DNA of 45,562 nt from Bradyrhizobium altum (GCF_020889705.1 NZ_JACMYP010000037.1:1-45562); one strand, 5' to 3'. Numbered from the stretch's first letter, positions 1-8,210 are shown. The notes: generated from the letters alone by a model not told the origin. Numbers and translations: made by a program.

Positions 1-423
1 GGCCACGACCCACTTGGCGGCAGCCACGGCGTCATCAATGCCGGCGGGGAAGGGGTGTTCGGGCGCGAGGCGGTAGTCCACCGCAACCACCACGGCGCGC
101 GCGCCGCGGCAGATGTCGCGGCACATGTTGTCGTGCGTATCGAGGTCGCCGATGACATAGCAGCCGCCGTGGAAGAACGCCACGGTTGGGAAGGGGCCGT
201 CGCCTTCGGGACGGTACACGCGCGCCTTGAGCGGGCCGGCGGCGCCGTCGACGGTGGTGTCCTGCACGCTGGCGACCGGCACGACCTGCTCGGGCGTACG
301 AGAGCCGAACGTCAACGCCAGGTAGCCGTCGCGGCCTTCGGCGGGCGAGCCTTCCTGGATGGGCTTGGCGCCCGAGCCGGCCATCATTTGCAGGACGTCG
401 TCGAGGTGGGGATCGAGGGGCAT
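1..423 (-). CDS. Alpha/beta hydrolase, hormone-sensitive-lipase-type esterase (3' end cut by window edge)
   Basis: The minus strand is open from an ATG at 423 to the window edge, giving the first 141 residues. It carries the oxyanion-hole motif in the form FFHGGCYVIGD, followed by VDYRLAPEHPFPA, both typical of the HSL (family IV) esterase/lipase branch of the alpha/beta hydrolase fold. The catalytic Ser, Asp and His lie beyond the edge. The motif has Cys where HGGG is usual. The family hydrolyses short-chain carboxylic esters in the cytoplasm. It sits 40 bases downstream of a broken flavin monooxygenase on the same strand. Baeyer-Villiger monooxygenase plus esterase pairs are a known catabolic arrangement (ketone to ester to acid and alcohol), so the two probably once formed one operon. 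The substrate cannot be read from sequence. Confidence 0.85.
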   Translation of the reverse strand, partial: MPLDPHLDDVLQMMAGSGAKPIQEGSPAEGRDGYLALTFGSRTPEQVVPVASVQDTTVDGAAGPLKARVYRPEGDGPFPTVAFFHGGCYVIGDLDTHDNMCRDICRGARAVVVAVDYRLAPEHPFPAGIDDAVAAAKWVVA

Positions 424-463
424 GATCGTTGTTTCCTTGAATTGGTTGCGCGGGAAATTGGTC

Positions 464-1080
464 TCAGCGGTAGGCGAGCGCTTCGTCGTTGGGCTGCAAG
501 GCAGGCAGGATCGAGAGTTCTTCCGCGTATTCCATCTGATGTTTCCAGGGGTGACGGTCGCCTTGCCGAAACAGATGGTGCTGCGCTCGCATCACATAGC
601 CGGCGTTGAAGTTCTCCGAGCTCATCCAGGGCAGGCGCGGCATGTCGGCGTCCGCGGCGGAAAGCGTGGGCTCTACCACCGAGCGGCCCTCCTGCCGCAT
701 GTGCTCAATGAGGCGGCACACCAAGTCACTGACCAAGTCCGCGCGCAGCGTCCAACTCCAGCGGAAGTAGCCCAGGGTGTAGGCCATGTGGGGACGCCCT
801 GAATCATGACGCCGCGGTAGGTGACGCGCTGGGTGAAATCCACCGCTTCGCCGTCCACGCTCAAGGGGACGCCGCCGAAGAACTTCATGTTGAAGCCGGT
901 GGCGGTGACGATGATGTCGGCGTCGAGGCGTTCGCCACCGGTGAGCTGGATGCCCGTGGCGTCGAAACGCTCGATGGTGTCAGTGACCACCGACGCCTTG
1001 CCGCTGCGGATGGCGGCGAACAGGTCCCCATCGGGAATGACGGCAATGCGCTGCTGCCAGGGGCGGTAGCCAAGCCGAAT
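464..1080 (-). pseudogene. Flavin-containing (Baeyer-Villiger-type) monooxygenase, C-terminal part, frameshifted and 5'-truncated
   Basis: Two overlapping minus-strand frames together give the C-terminal ~200 residues of an FAD/NADPH monooxygenase. The first frame reads RLGYRPWQQR, then PDGDLFAAIRSGKASVVTD, and contains the family signature DIIVTATG. It ends in RVTYRGVMIQGVP. The sequence then continues in another frame as MAYTLGYFRWSWTLRADLV down to the stop at 464. The join near 785-793 is explained by loss of one base: the family usually has GVPN(M/L)AY there. The N-terminal FAD- and NADPH-binding Rossmann motifs are absent upstream of about 1,085, where the reading frame dissolves. The gene is therefore truncated and frameshifted and is unlikely to be active. 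It precedes the esterase at 1-423 in what was probably a ketone/ester degradation operon. Confidence 0.75.
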
Positions 1081-1223
1081 ATTCGTGCTTCCTTGCGGCC
1101 ATCCATCTCTTCAACTCCGTTAGTTTTCCCCGAATGAACCCGGTGAGCGACGCGCCGTTCCAATCAAATCGGGAAGAAGTGGCAATTTTGTCTGTTGAGT
1201 TTAAACAGGCTTAACGTCGCCTG

Positions 1224-1285
1224 ACCGTTAGACCAGGAATCTGTGAAACAGGAGGTCGGTGGTTCGAGCCCACAGAACTGTGCCA
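1224..1285 (+). pseudogene. tRNA-like remnant (3' half, possibly tRNA-His)
   Basis: The stretch ends in a T-arm-like block: GGTGG, the loop TTCGAGC, then CCACA (four of five stem pairs), followed by eight bases and CCA at 1,283-1,285. Upstream, AGGAGGTCG resembles the variable region of alphaproteobacterial tRNAs, and a CTGTGAA loop would place GTG (His) as anticodon. The anticodon stem does not pair, and no matching 5' acceptor strand is found 70-80 bases upstream. It is therefore a decayed tRNA or tRNA fragment, not a working gene. It lies between the monooxygenase remnant and the cyclase block and might mark an old integration point. Confidence 0.35.
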
Positions 1286-1340
1286 GCAAAATCCATATAG
1301 TTCGCCAAATATCTCCGTCCTTGCGAAGGCTCTACCCGAG

Positions 1341-1697
1341 GTGACGAAAGCGGAGGTCGTTCACAAAATCGAAGATGGTGAGTTTGCACACTGCAATCTG
1401 CGAATTGAAGTGGACACCGGCGGCGATGAAGAGGCGATTGAACCGATCAAGACGTTGATAGTTGATCGCCTATGGCAACAAGCCTCTGGTCCAGCCGTTC
1501 ACATTTGCACTTGCGACAGAGACATCAAGCCCCACCCGTCTGAGTGGCTGACAAAAGGTCCGCAGGGTCCTTTTGTCGATACGAGGAGCCGGATAACCAT
1601 AGTCTTGCAATTCATCGCCTACACGTTGATTCACTATCCTCTGCTCTGGATACGAGAAAAGGCCCGTGCTCTGCGTTTGTTGCAACCAAGGAAGTGA
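1341..1697 (+). CDS. Hypothetical protein, 118 aa, doubtful
   Basis: An open frame starts at a GTG with GAGG close upstream. The first ~70 residues look like a normal soluble protein (mixed acidic and aliphatic, an HICTCDRD segment). The C-terminal third turns hydrophobic and then basic. I recognise no family. The frame overlaps other open frames on both strands, and the 3' part of a second plus frame runs into the ~100-bp repeat at 1,754-1,852, so this may be an eroded gene or a chance frame. No function is proposed. Confidence 0.25.
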   Translation: MTKAEVVHKIEDGEFAHCNLRIEVDTGGDEEAIEPIKTLIVDRLWQQASGPAVHICTCDRDIKPHPSEWLTKGPQGPFVDTRSRITIVLQFIAYTLIHYPLLWIREKARALRLLQPRK

Positions 1698-1753
1698 TTA
1701 CATTCAGTGCACTCTCTCGTGCTGGACCCGACCAAGGAGAATGCGAGTTGCGA

Positions 1754-1852
1754 GTGGTAGCTCCGAGTGGTAGCAATGAACTTGCAGCCGAAGCTGATTT
1801 GCTTTTGATTTTCAGTGTCTTGCGGCCGTGAACTTCGTCTCCCCTAGGGGAC
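1754..1852 (+). repeat. Imperfect ~100-bp direct repeat, left copy, flanking the cyclase pair
   Basis: Begins GTGGTAGC, repeats GAGTGGTAGCAAT, then has TTGATTTTCAGTG and ends in CTTCGTCTCCCCTAGGGG. The same blocks occur in the same order and spacing at 5,691-5,788. This copy ends in the perfect 12-base palindrome TCCCCTAGGGGA. The two copies bracket the two cyclase genes exactly, which suggests a duplicated target or attachment-like sequence, or a dispersed repeat used for recombination. Confidence 0.7.
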
Positions 1853-2031
1853 GTTTAATTACCTACCCCGTATTGCCGCCGCTCTTGGCACGACCGAGTG
1901 TTGACGGATTCAGCTACGGCACTCTGACACGAAGATTGCCAAGCCACATCGTGTGTTTTGGGCCGCCATAAGACCCTTGCGTCCCGATCGCACCCTTGTG
2001 CAGAATGCCTCGCAAGGCACATGGTTTGGCG

Positions 2032-3804
2032 ATGGAGCAAGACCAACCAGGTCGTATCGGACGCAGATTGGTGGCGATAGTGGCCGCTGACGTGGCCGGC
2101 TATTCGCGGCTGATGGGCCTCGACGAGGTCGGCACAGCCCGCATACTCCGCGAACATCGCAAGGTTACCGACGCCCTCGTGGTAAAACACGGCGGTCGCC
2201 TGGTGAAGACCACTGGTGACGGGGTGTTGCTTGAATTTCCTTCGGTTGTAGATGCTGTCGAGTGCGCGATAGCTGTGCAAGCGGTGATGGCCGAGCGCAA
2301 CCAAGGCGTCCCTGAGGGCAGGCGTATGATGTTCAGGATCGGGGTTAACCTCGGGGACATCCTGATTGAGGGCGAGGACATCCTCGGCGATGGTGTCAAC
2401 GTTGCGGCTCGGCTTGAGGGGATCGCTGAGCCGGGTGGCATCTGCATCTCGTCATCCGCTTACGAACAGGTTCGCGACAAGGTCCCAGTCGAATTCACTG
2501 ATCTTGGCGAGCAGACCCTCAAGAACATCGCCCGGCCGATCCGTACTTACGCGGTTGGCCTGATCGTGAATGCTAATCAAATCGCGGCGCTGCCCTCTTC
2601 TGCTCCCCGTCTGTCCATCGTGGTTTTACCGTTTGCAAACATCGGCGGCGATCCCGAACAAGAGTACTTCGTCGATGGAGTGACCGAGAGCCTCACCACG
2701 GACTTGTCGCGCATCAGTGGTGCGTTCGTGATTGCGCGCAACACCGCGTTCACGTTCAAGGGCAAAGCCGTGGACGTAAAGAAGCTGGGACGCGCGCTGA
2801 ACGTTCGCTACGTACTTGAAGGTTCGGTGCAGCGCGGCGGTAATCGGCTTCGAGTGAATGTCCAGCTAATCGACGCCGAAACCGGAAGCCACCTTTGGGC
2901 TGAACGGTTCGAAAAGGCAGCGGCCGAGCTTTTCGATATGCAGGACGAAATCGTGTCCAGGCTCGCGAATACGCTGAATGCCCAATTGATTGCGGTCGAA
3001 GCCCGGCGAGCCGAGCGCTCGGCACATCCCGATACGACTGACCTGTGTTTCCAAGGGGCCGCGTTGTTTAACAAAGGTCGAAGTCCTGACCACTTGGGAC
3101 AAGGGCGCCGCTTCTTTGAACGGGCCTTGGCGCTCGAACCCGGAAATATTGAGGCGCTGGTCGGCACGGCGCTGGTTGATATCGGAGTTGCCACCACCTT
3201 TTACCCAGATGATAGGATCGAACGTTTCACGGCTGCAGAGGCGAGCGTTACAAGAGCGCTGTCGTTGGCACCGCACCATCCCGTGGCTCATTTCGCCTTG
3301 GGCATGGTGCAAATTTTCACCGATCGTGTGGCTCAAGGTATTGCCGAATGCGAGCGGGCGTTAGTGCTAGATCGGAATTTGGCCCGAGCGCACGCAAATA
3401 TCGGGGTCGCGAAGCTTCTTATCGGTCGGGGAGTTGAAACCGAAGCTCACATACAGGAGGCGCTCCGCCTTTCCCCCCGTGATACCGACCTCTACATCTG
3501 GACTATGTACGGGGGGCTCGCCGCATTTTTGCTCGGCGCCGACGCCGAAGCGATTGATTGGTTGCGGCGCAGCCTTGAAGCCAACCGGAACTATCCTATT
3601 GCGCATTTCTTTCTCGCGGCCGCTCTTGCGCAGGTTGGTGAGTTAGGTGCGGCACGGGCTTCGGTGCAGGGGGGGCTTGCCCTCAACCCGAGCTTCAGTA
3701 TCCGCCGTTTCCGCAATAACAGCCCAAGCAAGCATCCTGCGTATCTCGCACTACGCGAGCGCCTCTACGAAGGACTGCACATAGCCGGGGTACCGGATGG
3801 GTGA
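2032..3804 (+). CDS. Class III adenylate/guanylate cyclase with TolB-like and TPR regions (first of pair)
   Basis: Makes cyclic nucleotide (probably cAMP) from NTP. Residues 11-180 are a class III catalytic domain. The metal-binding aspartates are D20 (AADVAGYSRLMG) and D63 (KTTGDGVLLEF). The purine-selecting pair is K59 and D120, and the transition-state residues are N123 and R127 in GDGVNVAARLEG, so all key residues are present. A TolB/FlgO-like segment follows (SIVVLPFANIGGDPEQEYF ... VRYVLEGSVQRGG ... HLWAERF), then helical TPR-type repeats to the end. This architecture is common in multiple copies in rhizobia. The frame opens at TTG 1,996. I prefer ATG 2,032 because the domain begins directly after it; ATG 2,005 is also possible. 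No membrane segment is seen, so it is probably cytoplasmic. A paralogue follows 23 bases downstream, probably co-transcribed. Confidence 0.88.
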   Translation: MEQDQPGRIGRRLVAIVAADVAGYSRLMGLDEVGTARILREHRKVTDALVVKHGGRLVKTTGDGVLLEFPSVVDAVECAIAVQAVMAERNQGVPEGRRMMFRIGVNLGDILIEGEDILGDGVNVAARLEGIAEPGGICISSSAYEQVRDKVPVEFTDLGEQTLKNIARPIRTYAVGLIVNANQIAALPSSAPRLSIVVLPFANIGGDPEQEYFVDGVTESLTTDLSRISGAFVIARNTAFTFKGKAVDVKKLGRALNVRYVLEGSVQRGGNRLRVNVQLIDAETGSHLWAERFEKAAAELFDMQDEIVSRLANTLNAQLIAVEARRAERSAHPDTTDLCFQGAALFNKGRSPDHLGQGRRFFERALALEPGNIEALVGTALVDIGVATTFYPDDRIERFTAAEASVTRALSLAPHHPVAHFALGMVQIFTDRVAQGIAECERALVLDRNLARAHANIGVAKLLIGRGVETEAHIQEALRLSPRDTDLYIWTMYGGLAAFLLGADAEAIDWLRRSLEANRNYPIAHFFLAAALAQVGELGAARASVQGGLALNPSFSIRRFRNNSPSKHPAYLALRERLYEGLHIAGVPDG

Positions 3805-3827
3805 GGGCTTAGGGATTAGGTTAACCG

Positions 3828-5600
3828 ATGTCAGATCCTATGGCAGTCAGCCGGAAACTCGTCGCAGTCTTCGCAGCGGATGTGGAAGGCTATAGCCGCC
3901 TCATGGGCGCTGATGAAGTCGGTACGCTCAGGGGCCTCACCGAGCGGCGAGCTATCCTCGACAAGCTTATTGCAGACCACAGGGGCCGCATAGCGAACAC
4001 GGCAGGCGACAGTGTCCTTGCGGAGTTCGGTAGCGCGGTGGAGGCCGTGCAATGCGCGGTGGAGGCGCAGGCTGCGTTGGCCGCTGTGAACGCCAGTCTC
4101 GCACCCAATCTGCGCATTAGCTTCCGCATCGGCATCCACATCGGCGACGTAATGATACGCGCTGGGGACCTCTATGGCGACGGTGTGAACATTGCCGCTC
4201 GGCTACAGTTGATTGCGAAGCCGGGAGGCGTGTGTATCTCCGGTGTGACGCACGATCAGGTACGCAAGGTCTTGCCGATCACCTACGCGGACCTTGGGGC
4301 TCAGCAGGTGAAGAACATTCAAGAGCCAATCAGGGCCTATCAGGTGACTGCGCCGGGTGGGACGCGAGAGACTACTTCGGCTCATGTTGCTGAGGCCGAG
4401 AGCCCGCCTCAACTCCCGGACAAGCCTTCCATTGCTGTTCTGCCGTTTCAGAATATGTCCGGCGATCCCGAGCAGGAGTATTTTGCGGATGGCATGGTTG
4501 AGGAAATAATCACCGCGCTCTCGCGGTTTAAGTGGTTGTTCGTAATCGCTCGCAATTCGAGCTTTACGTTCAAAGAAAAAGCCGTCGATGTAAAGGACGT
4601 CGGACGCAGGCTCGGCGTGCGCTATGTCCTTGAGGGTGCTGTGCGCAAGGCCGCAGGGAAGGTTCGCATCACCGGCCAGTTGATTGACGCGGTGACAGGC
4701 GCGCATATCTGGGCCGATAGGTTTGAGCGTGACCTAACAGACATATTCGCTCTCCAAGACGAAGTGACTGTGGCCGTGGTCTCAGCTATCCAGCCGAAAC
4801 TACTTCAGACAGAACTGGCGATGGCCACGCGGCGGCGGCCTGACAATCTCACCGCTTACGACTTTTTCCTCCGTGCTATGCCGCAATACTATATGGCGAC
4901 ATGTGACGGGACCGTTGAAGTGATCAGGTTAGCTCATCGTGCTCTGGAGCTGGACCCTCGGTACGCCTTCATGGCCGCTCTTGCTGGAGCCTGCCACACC
5001 CTGCGTATCGTTTGGGGCTACTCAACTGATGTCCAATCAGACCGCAGGGAAGCAGTTCGACTGCTTCGCCTTGCACTGAGCCTCGACGATGATGATCCAG
5101 AAACGTTAGCCTTTGTTGCCGCGACGTTAGCATACAATGGTGATTATGAAGCGGGCGTTGAAATCGCAGATAGGGCGGTCGCGCTCAATTCAAACTCATT
5201 CCATGCTTGGCACGCCAGAGGTACGGTTTATAAAATTGCAGGCTTCTGGAAGGAGGCCATTCGAAGCCAAGAAATCGCGGCGCGCATGAGCCCCGTAGAC
5301 CCGCTGTTACATCAATCTGTCACTATCATGGGACTGGCCCTTATTGAACTTGGTCGCTTTGACGAGGCCATTGTCGCGGCCAAGAAGGCTCTGCGTCAGA
5401 GCCCCTACTTCTCGCCCGCCCACCGATGCGTCGCCTCCGCTCTTGCTCATCTCGGACGGGGCATCGAGGCGCGTGAGGCGGTGGCGCGTTTACTTGAAAT
5501 CGACCCCGCTCTCACAATTTCCACTTTTGTCGCTCGAGGCGGTCAGTCGAAGTCGAAGGTGCAGATTGAAGGCCTGCGGAAAGCGGGGTTACCCGAATGA
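3828..5600 (+). CDS. Class III adenylate/guanylate cyclase with TolB-like and TPR regions (second of pair)
   Basis: Paralogue of the preceding gene with the same order: catalytic domain (1-175), TolB-like segment (PSIAVLPFQNMSGDPEQEYF ... VRYVLEGAVRKAAGKVRI ... AHIWADRFERD), TPR region to residue 590. Metal aspartates D18 (FAADVEGYSRLMG) and D61 (NTAGDSVLAEF) and the catalytic N121/R125 (GDGVNIAARLQ) are present. The lysine that normally reads the purine base is replaced by N57, while D118 is kept, so nucleotide specificity may differ from its neighbour. The ATG at 3,828 lies 23 bases after the previous stop, with an AGGGATTAGG stretch upstream. The pair was probably made by tandem duplication followed by divergence. 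Product identity (cAMP or cGMP) is an inference. Confidence 0.88.
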   Translation: MSDPMAVSRKLVAVFAADVEGYSRLMGADEVGTLRGLTERRAILDKLIADHRGRIANTAGDSVLAEFGSAVEAVQCAVEAQAALAAVNASLAPNLRISFRIGIHIGDVMIRAGDLYGDGVNIAARLQLIAKPGGVCISGVTHDQVRKVLPITYADLGAQQVKNIQEPIRAYQVTAPGGTRETTSAHVAEAESPPQLPDKPSIAVLPFQNMSGDPEQEYFADGMVEEIITALSRFKWLFVIARNSSFTFKEKAVDVKDVGRRLGVRYVLEGAVRKAAGKVRITGQLIDAVTGAHIWADRFERDLTDIFALQDEVTVAVVSAIQPKLLQTELAMATRRRPDNLTAYDFFLRAMPQYYMATCDGTVEVIRLAHRALELDPRYAFMAALAGACHTLRIVWGYSTDVQSDRREAVRLLRLALSLDDDDPETLAFVAATLAYNGDYEAGVEIADRAVALNSNSFHAWHARGTVYKIAGFWKEAIRSQEIAARMSPVDPLLHQSVTIMGLALIELGRFDEAIVAAKKALRQSPYFSPAHRCVASALAHLGRGIEAREAVARLLEIDPALTISTFVARGGQSKSKVQIEGLRKAGLPE

Positions 5601-5690
5601 ACCTGGTGCGCCGCTCCCGTTTCCTGTGGCGAACACGAGGCCCTGTGATCCCAGAGCCAAAGGGCGTGCCGAGAAACTGTCGACTTGAAG

Positions 5691-5788
5691 GTGGTAGCAG
5701 GGAGTGGTAGCAATCGGCTCGCAGCAAGGCTAATTTGTTCTTGATTTTCAGTGCCTTCATCGGTCGCCCTTCGTCTCCCCTAGGGAGC
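5691..5788 (+). repeat. Imperfect ~100-bp direct repeat, right copy
   Basis: Matches 1,754-1,852 in order: GTGGTAGC, GAGTGGTAGCAAT, GCAGC, a TTGATTTTCAGTG core, and CTTCGTCTCCCCTAGGG. The 12-base palindrome of the left copy is partly lost here. It begins about 90 bases after the second cyclase stop. Confidence 0.7.
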
Positions 5789-5804
5789 GCCCGGTCCTTC
5801 CCGC

Positions 5805-6434
5805 TCATTTTGATTTTCCTATGGTTTTGGGTGGTTTCCCCAAACTGTCAGAAGAGGTTTGGGGAATTCTGTTCGCCTTGTGGTCTTCGAGCTTTACGAT
5901 TGCGCGACGCCCGCCGCGGCGACGGTCCGCCTCACGCAGCGTGGGCGAACATCCGCGGCCATCGACTTCGAAGCTCTCGCTGAACTGGATGTCGGTGCCG
6001 GCGATGAGCTTCTTCAGCACGGCCTTCCGCTTCCGGAGGTCGCAGCCGTTCAGATAGAGCAGATCGACGGCGACCAGCACGATCCTGGTCGAGGTGCCGC
6101 GCAGTTCGTTCTGCAGCACTGAGAAGTCGGTGGTGCCGTCGGCAGCCGGTACCGCGATCTCGCCGTCGATGATCGCCGACGCGGCGGAGATGTGCCATGC
6201 GTCGTCGGCGACTTTCTTGAAGCGCTTGGTCCAGTCGTGGCCGCGGCGGGTGAAGATGGTCACGGTTTCGTTCGCGAGATGGGTCTGGACGCGATAGCCG
6301 TCAAATTTGATTTCGTGGATCCAGCGCGGGCCGCTTGGCACCTTTTCGATCGGCGATGCCAGGGCCGGCGCAATGAAGCCGGGAAAGAACGCCTTGGTCC
6401 CGATCGGCTCAGGCTTTTTGCGCTGGAACGGCAT
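5805..6434 (-). pseudogene. ATP-dependent DNA ligase (LigD-type) N-terminal fragment, frameshifted
   Basis: The frame starts MPFQRKKPEPIG and holds the adenylation-domain motifs of ATP-dependent DNA ligases used in bacterial non-homologous end joining. These are motif I EIKFDGYR with the nucleophilic lysine, motif III DGEIAVP followed by FSVLQNE, and motif IIIa LVAVDLLYLNG. Around 5,955 the expected sequence (VDGRE-MFAHAC) continues in a different frame, explained by loss of one base. After that neither frame resembles a ligase. Motifs IV to VI and the OB-fold are missing (a full protein has at least 300 residues), so it cannot work. Its start overlaps the 3' end of the next fragment upstream, on the same strand. 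Confidence 0.75.
5836..5866. terminator. Inverted repeat, possible terminator
   Basis: TTCCCCAAAC and GTTTGGGGAA form a perfect 10-bp stem around an 11-base loop. No clear T-run follows on either strand. It lies inside the 3' extension of the broken ligase frame, which supports the view that the ligase homology ended before this point. Confidence 0.4.
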
Positions 6435-6789
6435 GTCTAGACCAGACGCAGGACGAGCTGTCTATGGTCACAGCCGACATGGCGAGCGACAAAATCCCGG
6501 AGGTGGGTTGCACATCGGTGAGTTGCAGGTCACCTCGCCGCTGGATCTCGCGCGCAATGTCCTCCGAGACGTCTTCGGACCAACGCTCCGATGTATTGAA
6601 GGCAGCGACCCTGATCGGGCTCGAATACTCGCCGGCAATCATATCTTGAACGACGGTCTCCAGGTAGTCCGCCGTCTCGAGATCCGCTTCCCGCCAGGCG
6701 CGGCCTATGGGGCCAAAGTCGTCGGCGACCAAATAAACGGTCTGGTCGTCGCTCGGGACAATGGAGGGCGTCCAATCTGATCTACGCAT
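6409..6789 (-). pseudogene. Rhizobial conserved hypothetical protein, 3' end replaced
   Basis: The start ATG at 6,789 gives MRRSDWTPSIVPSDDQTVYL, continuing DDFGPIGRAWREAD and later FNTSERWSEDVSEDIA. This resembles a ~150-residue hypothetical family I recall from Bradyrhizobium genomes; function unknown. After about residue 103 (RRGDLQLTDV) the sequence stops resembling the family, and the frame runs through the start of the ligase fragment to a stop at 6,409. The C-terminus is therefore lost or replaced at a junction. A longer frame reaching 6,945 is not supported by the family start. Confidence 0.55.
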
Positions 6790-6809
6790 AATGCAACTCC
6801 ACACACGGC

Positions 6810-7181
6810 AATATTTCGGATTCAAGCGGACGCCGTGCGGTCGACATCGCCATCGAAGGTTCTTTCCCGAAGAACGGCGTCGCCAGCGAAACTGTCGCTC
6901 GGCTGCGCGAGGAGCTTCAGCAGACCCAGGCGCGGCTGCGGACAACCCGGGAGGAATCCGATGGCGCCAACGAGGAATTGCGCGCGGCCAACGAGGAACT
7001 GCAATCCATCAACGAGGAATATCGGTCCACATCGGAAGAGCTGGAGACCAGCAAGGAAGAGTTGCAATCGATTAATGAAGAATTGCAGACCGTCAACAGC
7101 GAGCTCAAGCTGAAGCTGGAGGCCGTATCCCCGGCTAGGATTGTCAGCAATATAGGGTTCAAGTTGCGTGCGTGCCAATGA
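6810..7181 (+). pseudogene. Fragment of CheR/PAS-type sensory protein (coiled-coil linker)
   Basis: The frame reads VARLREELQQTQARLR, then ANEELRAANEELQSINEEY, then SEELETSKEELQSINEEL and NSELKLKLEAVS. This is the signature coiled coil that joins the CheR methyltransferase part to PAS domains in large CheB/CheR-PAS-kinase proteins. Nothing of CheB, CheR or PAS is present on either side, and after LKLKLEAVS the frame runs only 20 more codons to a stop. It is a remnant of about 110 residues of a protein normally over 1,000 residues long. Confidence 0.65.
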
Positions 7182-7315
7182 TGCGAGATCGGCCCCCTTC
7201 CAGTCGGAGTCCACCAGCAGTGAATGGGCCTTGGATAACGCGGTAAGGCGGCCATCGAGTCGATCGGTGAATTCATCGTACGATTTGCTGAAGCGCCGGG
7301 TCTGATGCGCGCTCG
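7148..7315 (-). pseudogene. HWE-family sensor histidine kinase fragment
   Basis: The minus strand reads AHQTRRFSKSYDEFTDRLDG, then LTALSKAHSLLVDSDWKGAD and LASLARTQLEPYI. This is the segment just after the phospho-accepting histidine in HWE (HisKA_2-like) kinases. The histidine itself and the ATP-binding part are missing. In intact proteins the CheR/PAS coil found at 6,810-7,181 lies upstream of such a kinase on the same strand. Here the two pieces face each other, so at least one inversion took place. Confidence 0.6.
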
Positions 7316-7409
7316 ATTAAGTCCTCCGGGCGGGTCGCTGAAGGCAGCGACCCGCCCCTCCAATTCGGCGCCCGCCGATACCTGATTTCTCATTTGCGAG
7401 CGGCCGACC

Positions 7410-7823
7410 ATGCCGATCATTCGTTATTTCATCTTCGTCGGCACGCTGCTGTTGGCACTGCTCTTCGCTGCGGATCGGTACCTGCCGGCCCCCATCGAAA
7501 CTGCCGCCGCGGCGGATCCTGACAGGACCATCATCCGGATCAGCTCGGCGCGAAGTCTTCCAGAGAAGATCGTATTCGACACGCGCCCGCGCGCCGAGGA
7601 GCCGAGCATCGTGCAGGCAGATGTCACCTCTGAAGAGCCGCAGGAGCAGGTGCGCCAAGTGGCCGCCGTGCCCGCAGCACCTTCCGCCGTGGTCAAGAAA
7701 GAACCGCCCCGCTCCGCCCAGGCACGTCCGTATCCAAAGCGGCCGGCGAAGCCGTCGATGAGAGAGCCCGAACGACGGCTTGCCTTTGATCGGCACGACC
7801 CGTTTGCCGGCGGAGGGTGGTGA
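7410..7823 (+). CDS. Hypothetical membrane-anchored protein, 137 aa
   Basis: Residues 4-20 (IRYFIFVGTLLLALLFA) form one hydrophobic N-terminal segment, a signal anchor or uncleaved signal peptide. The remaining ~115 residues should be periplasmic and are rich in Ala, Pro, Glu and Arg, ending in a basic, proline-rich tail and a DPFAGGGW end. No enzymatic motif is visible. Similar short proteins are common in Bradyrhizobium as I recall, but no function is known to me. It is intact between degenerate neighbours. Promoter not identified. Confidence 0.7.
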   Translation: MPIIRYFIFVGTLLLALLFAADRYLPAPIETAAAADPDRTIIRISSARSLPEKIVFDTRPRAEEPSIVQADVTSEEPQEQVRQVAAVPAAPSAVVKKEPPRSAQARPYPKRPAKPSMREPERRLAFDRHDPFAGGGW

Positions 7824-7855
7824 GCGGAAAGTCTCGGCTGGCCGTGACGCAAAAA

Positions 7856-7875
7856 GGCCGCGCTTCCGCGCGGCC
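7856..7875 (-). terminator. Rho-independent terminator of the small minus-strand gene
   Basis: GGCCGCGC and GCGCGGCC form a perfect 8-bp stem around TTCC. On the minus strand it is followed by a run of five T (A-run at 7,851-7,855 on plus). It ends the gene at 7,899-8,093 and may also stop transcription from 7,410-7,823. Confidence 0.7.
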
Positions 7876-7898
7876 TCCATTATGCAGTTCGTCCTGTC

Positions 7899-8093
7899 TC
7901 ACCAATGATGATGGCGATGCCAACGATGCCGAACGACCGGATGGGATCCGCCGTAATAGGCGTAGGCAGAGCGCACGACGCGGCGGTGGCGATAGCCGTC
8001 GGACAGGGGCGCCGTATAGTAGGTCGTGGTGTAGCCGCCGCCCCAGCGATACGGCTCGTCATAGTTGTAGATGCGTCTCCGGCTCAGGATCAC
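7899..8093 (-). CDS. Small Tyr/His/Arg-rich protein, 64 aa
   Basis: GTG start at 8,093 with AGGATGGA about 12 bases upstream. The protein is rich in Tyr, Gly, Arg and His (YRWGGGYTTTYY ... and an HRWHRHHHW end). No signal peptide or domain is visible, and I do not recognise a characterised family. A strong terminator 24 bases after the stop supports a transcribed gene. The basic, His-rich tail could bind metal or nucleic acid, but that is speculation. Confidence 0.5.
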   Translation of the reverse strand: MILSRRRIYNYDEPYRWGGGYTTTYYTAPLSDGYRHRRVVRSAYAYYGGSHPVVRHRWHRHHHW

Positions 8094-8169
8094 GCGCTAT
8101 TCCATCCTGCTGGCTCGCAAGCTGGCGACGATCGGCAGCGGCATGCTGTTTTAGCCGTCCCCGAAAAAT

Positions 8170-8210
8170 ACGCCGCCGGTCTCACAAATACACGCCCGGC
8201 GGCGTTTCTT
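8170..8210 (+). terminator. Hairpin with T-rich tail
   Basis: ACGCCGCCGG and CCGGCGGCGT form a perfect 10-bp stem around a 16-base loop, followed by TTTCTT on plus. The minus side is also T-rich (ATTTTTC), so it could work in both directions. Confidence 0.55.
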
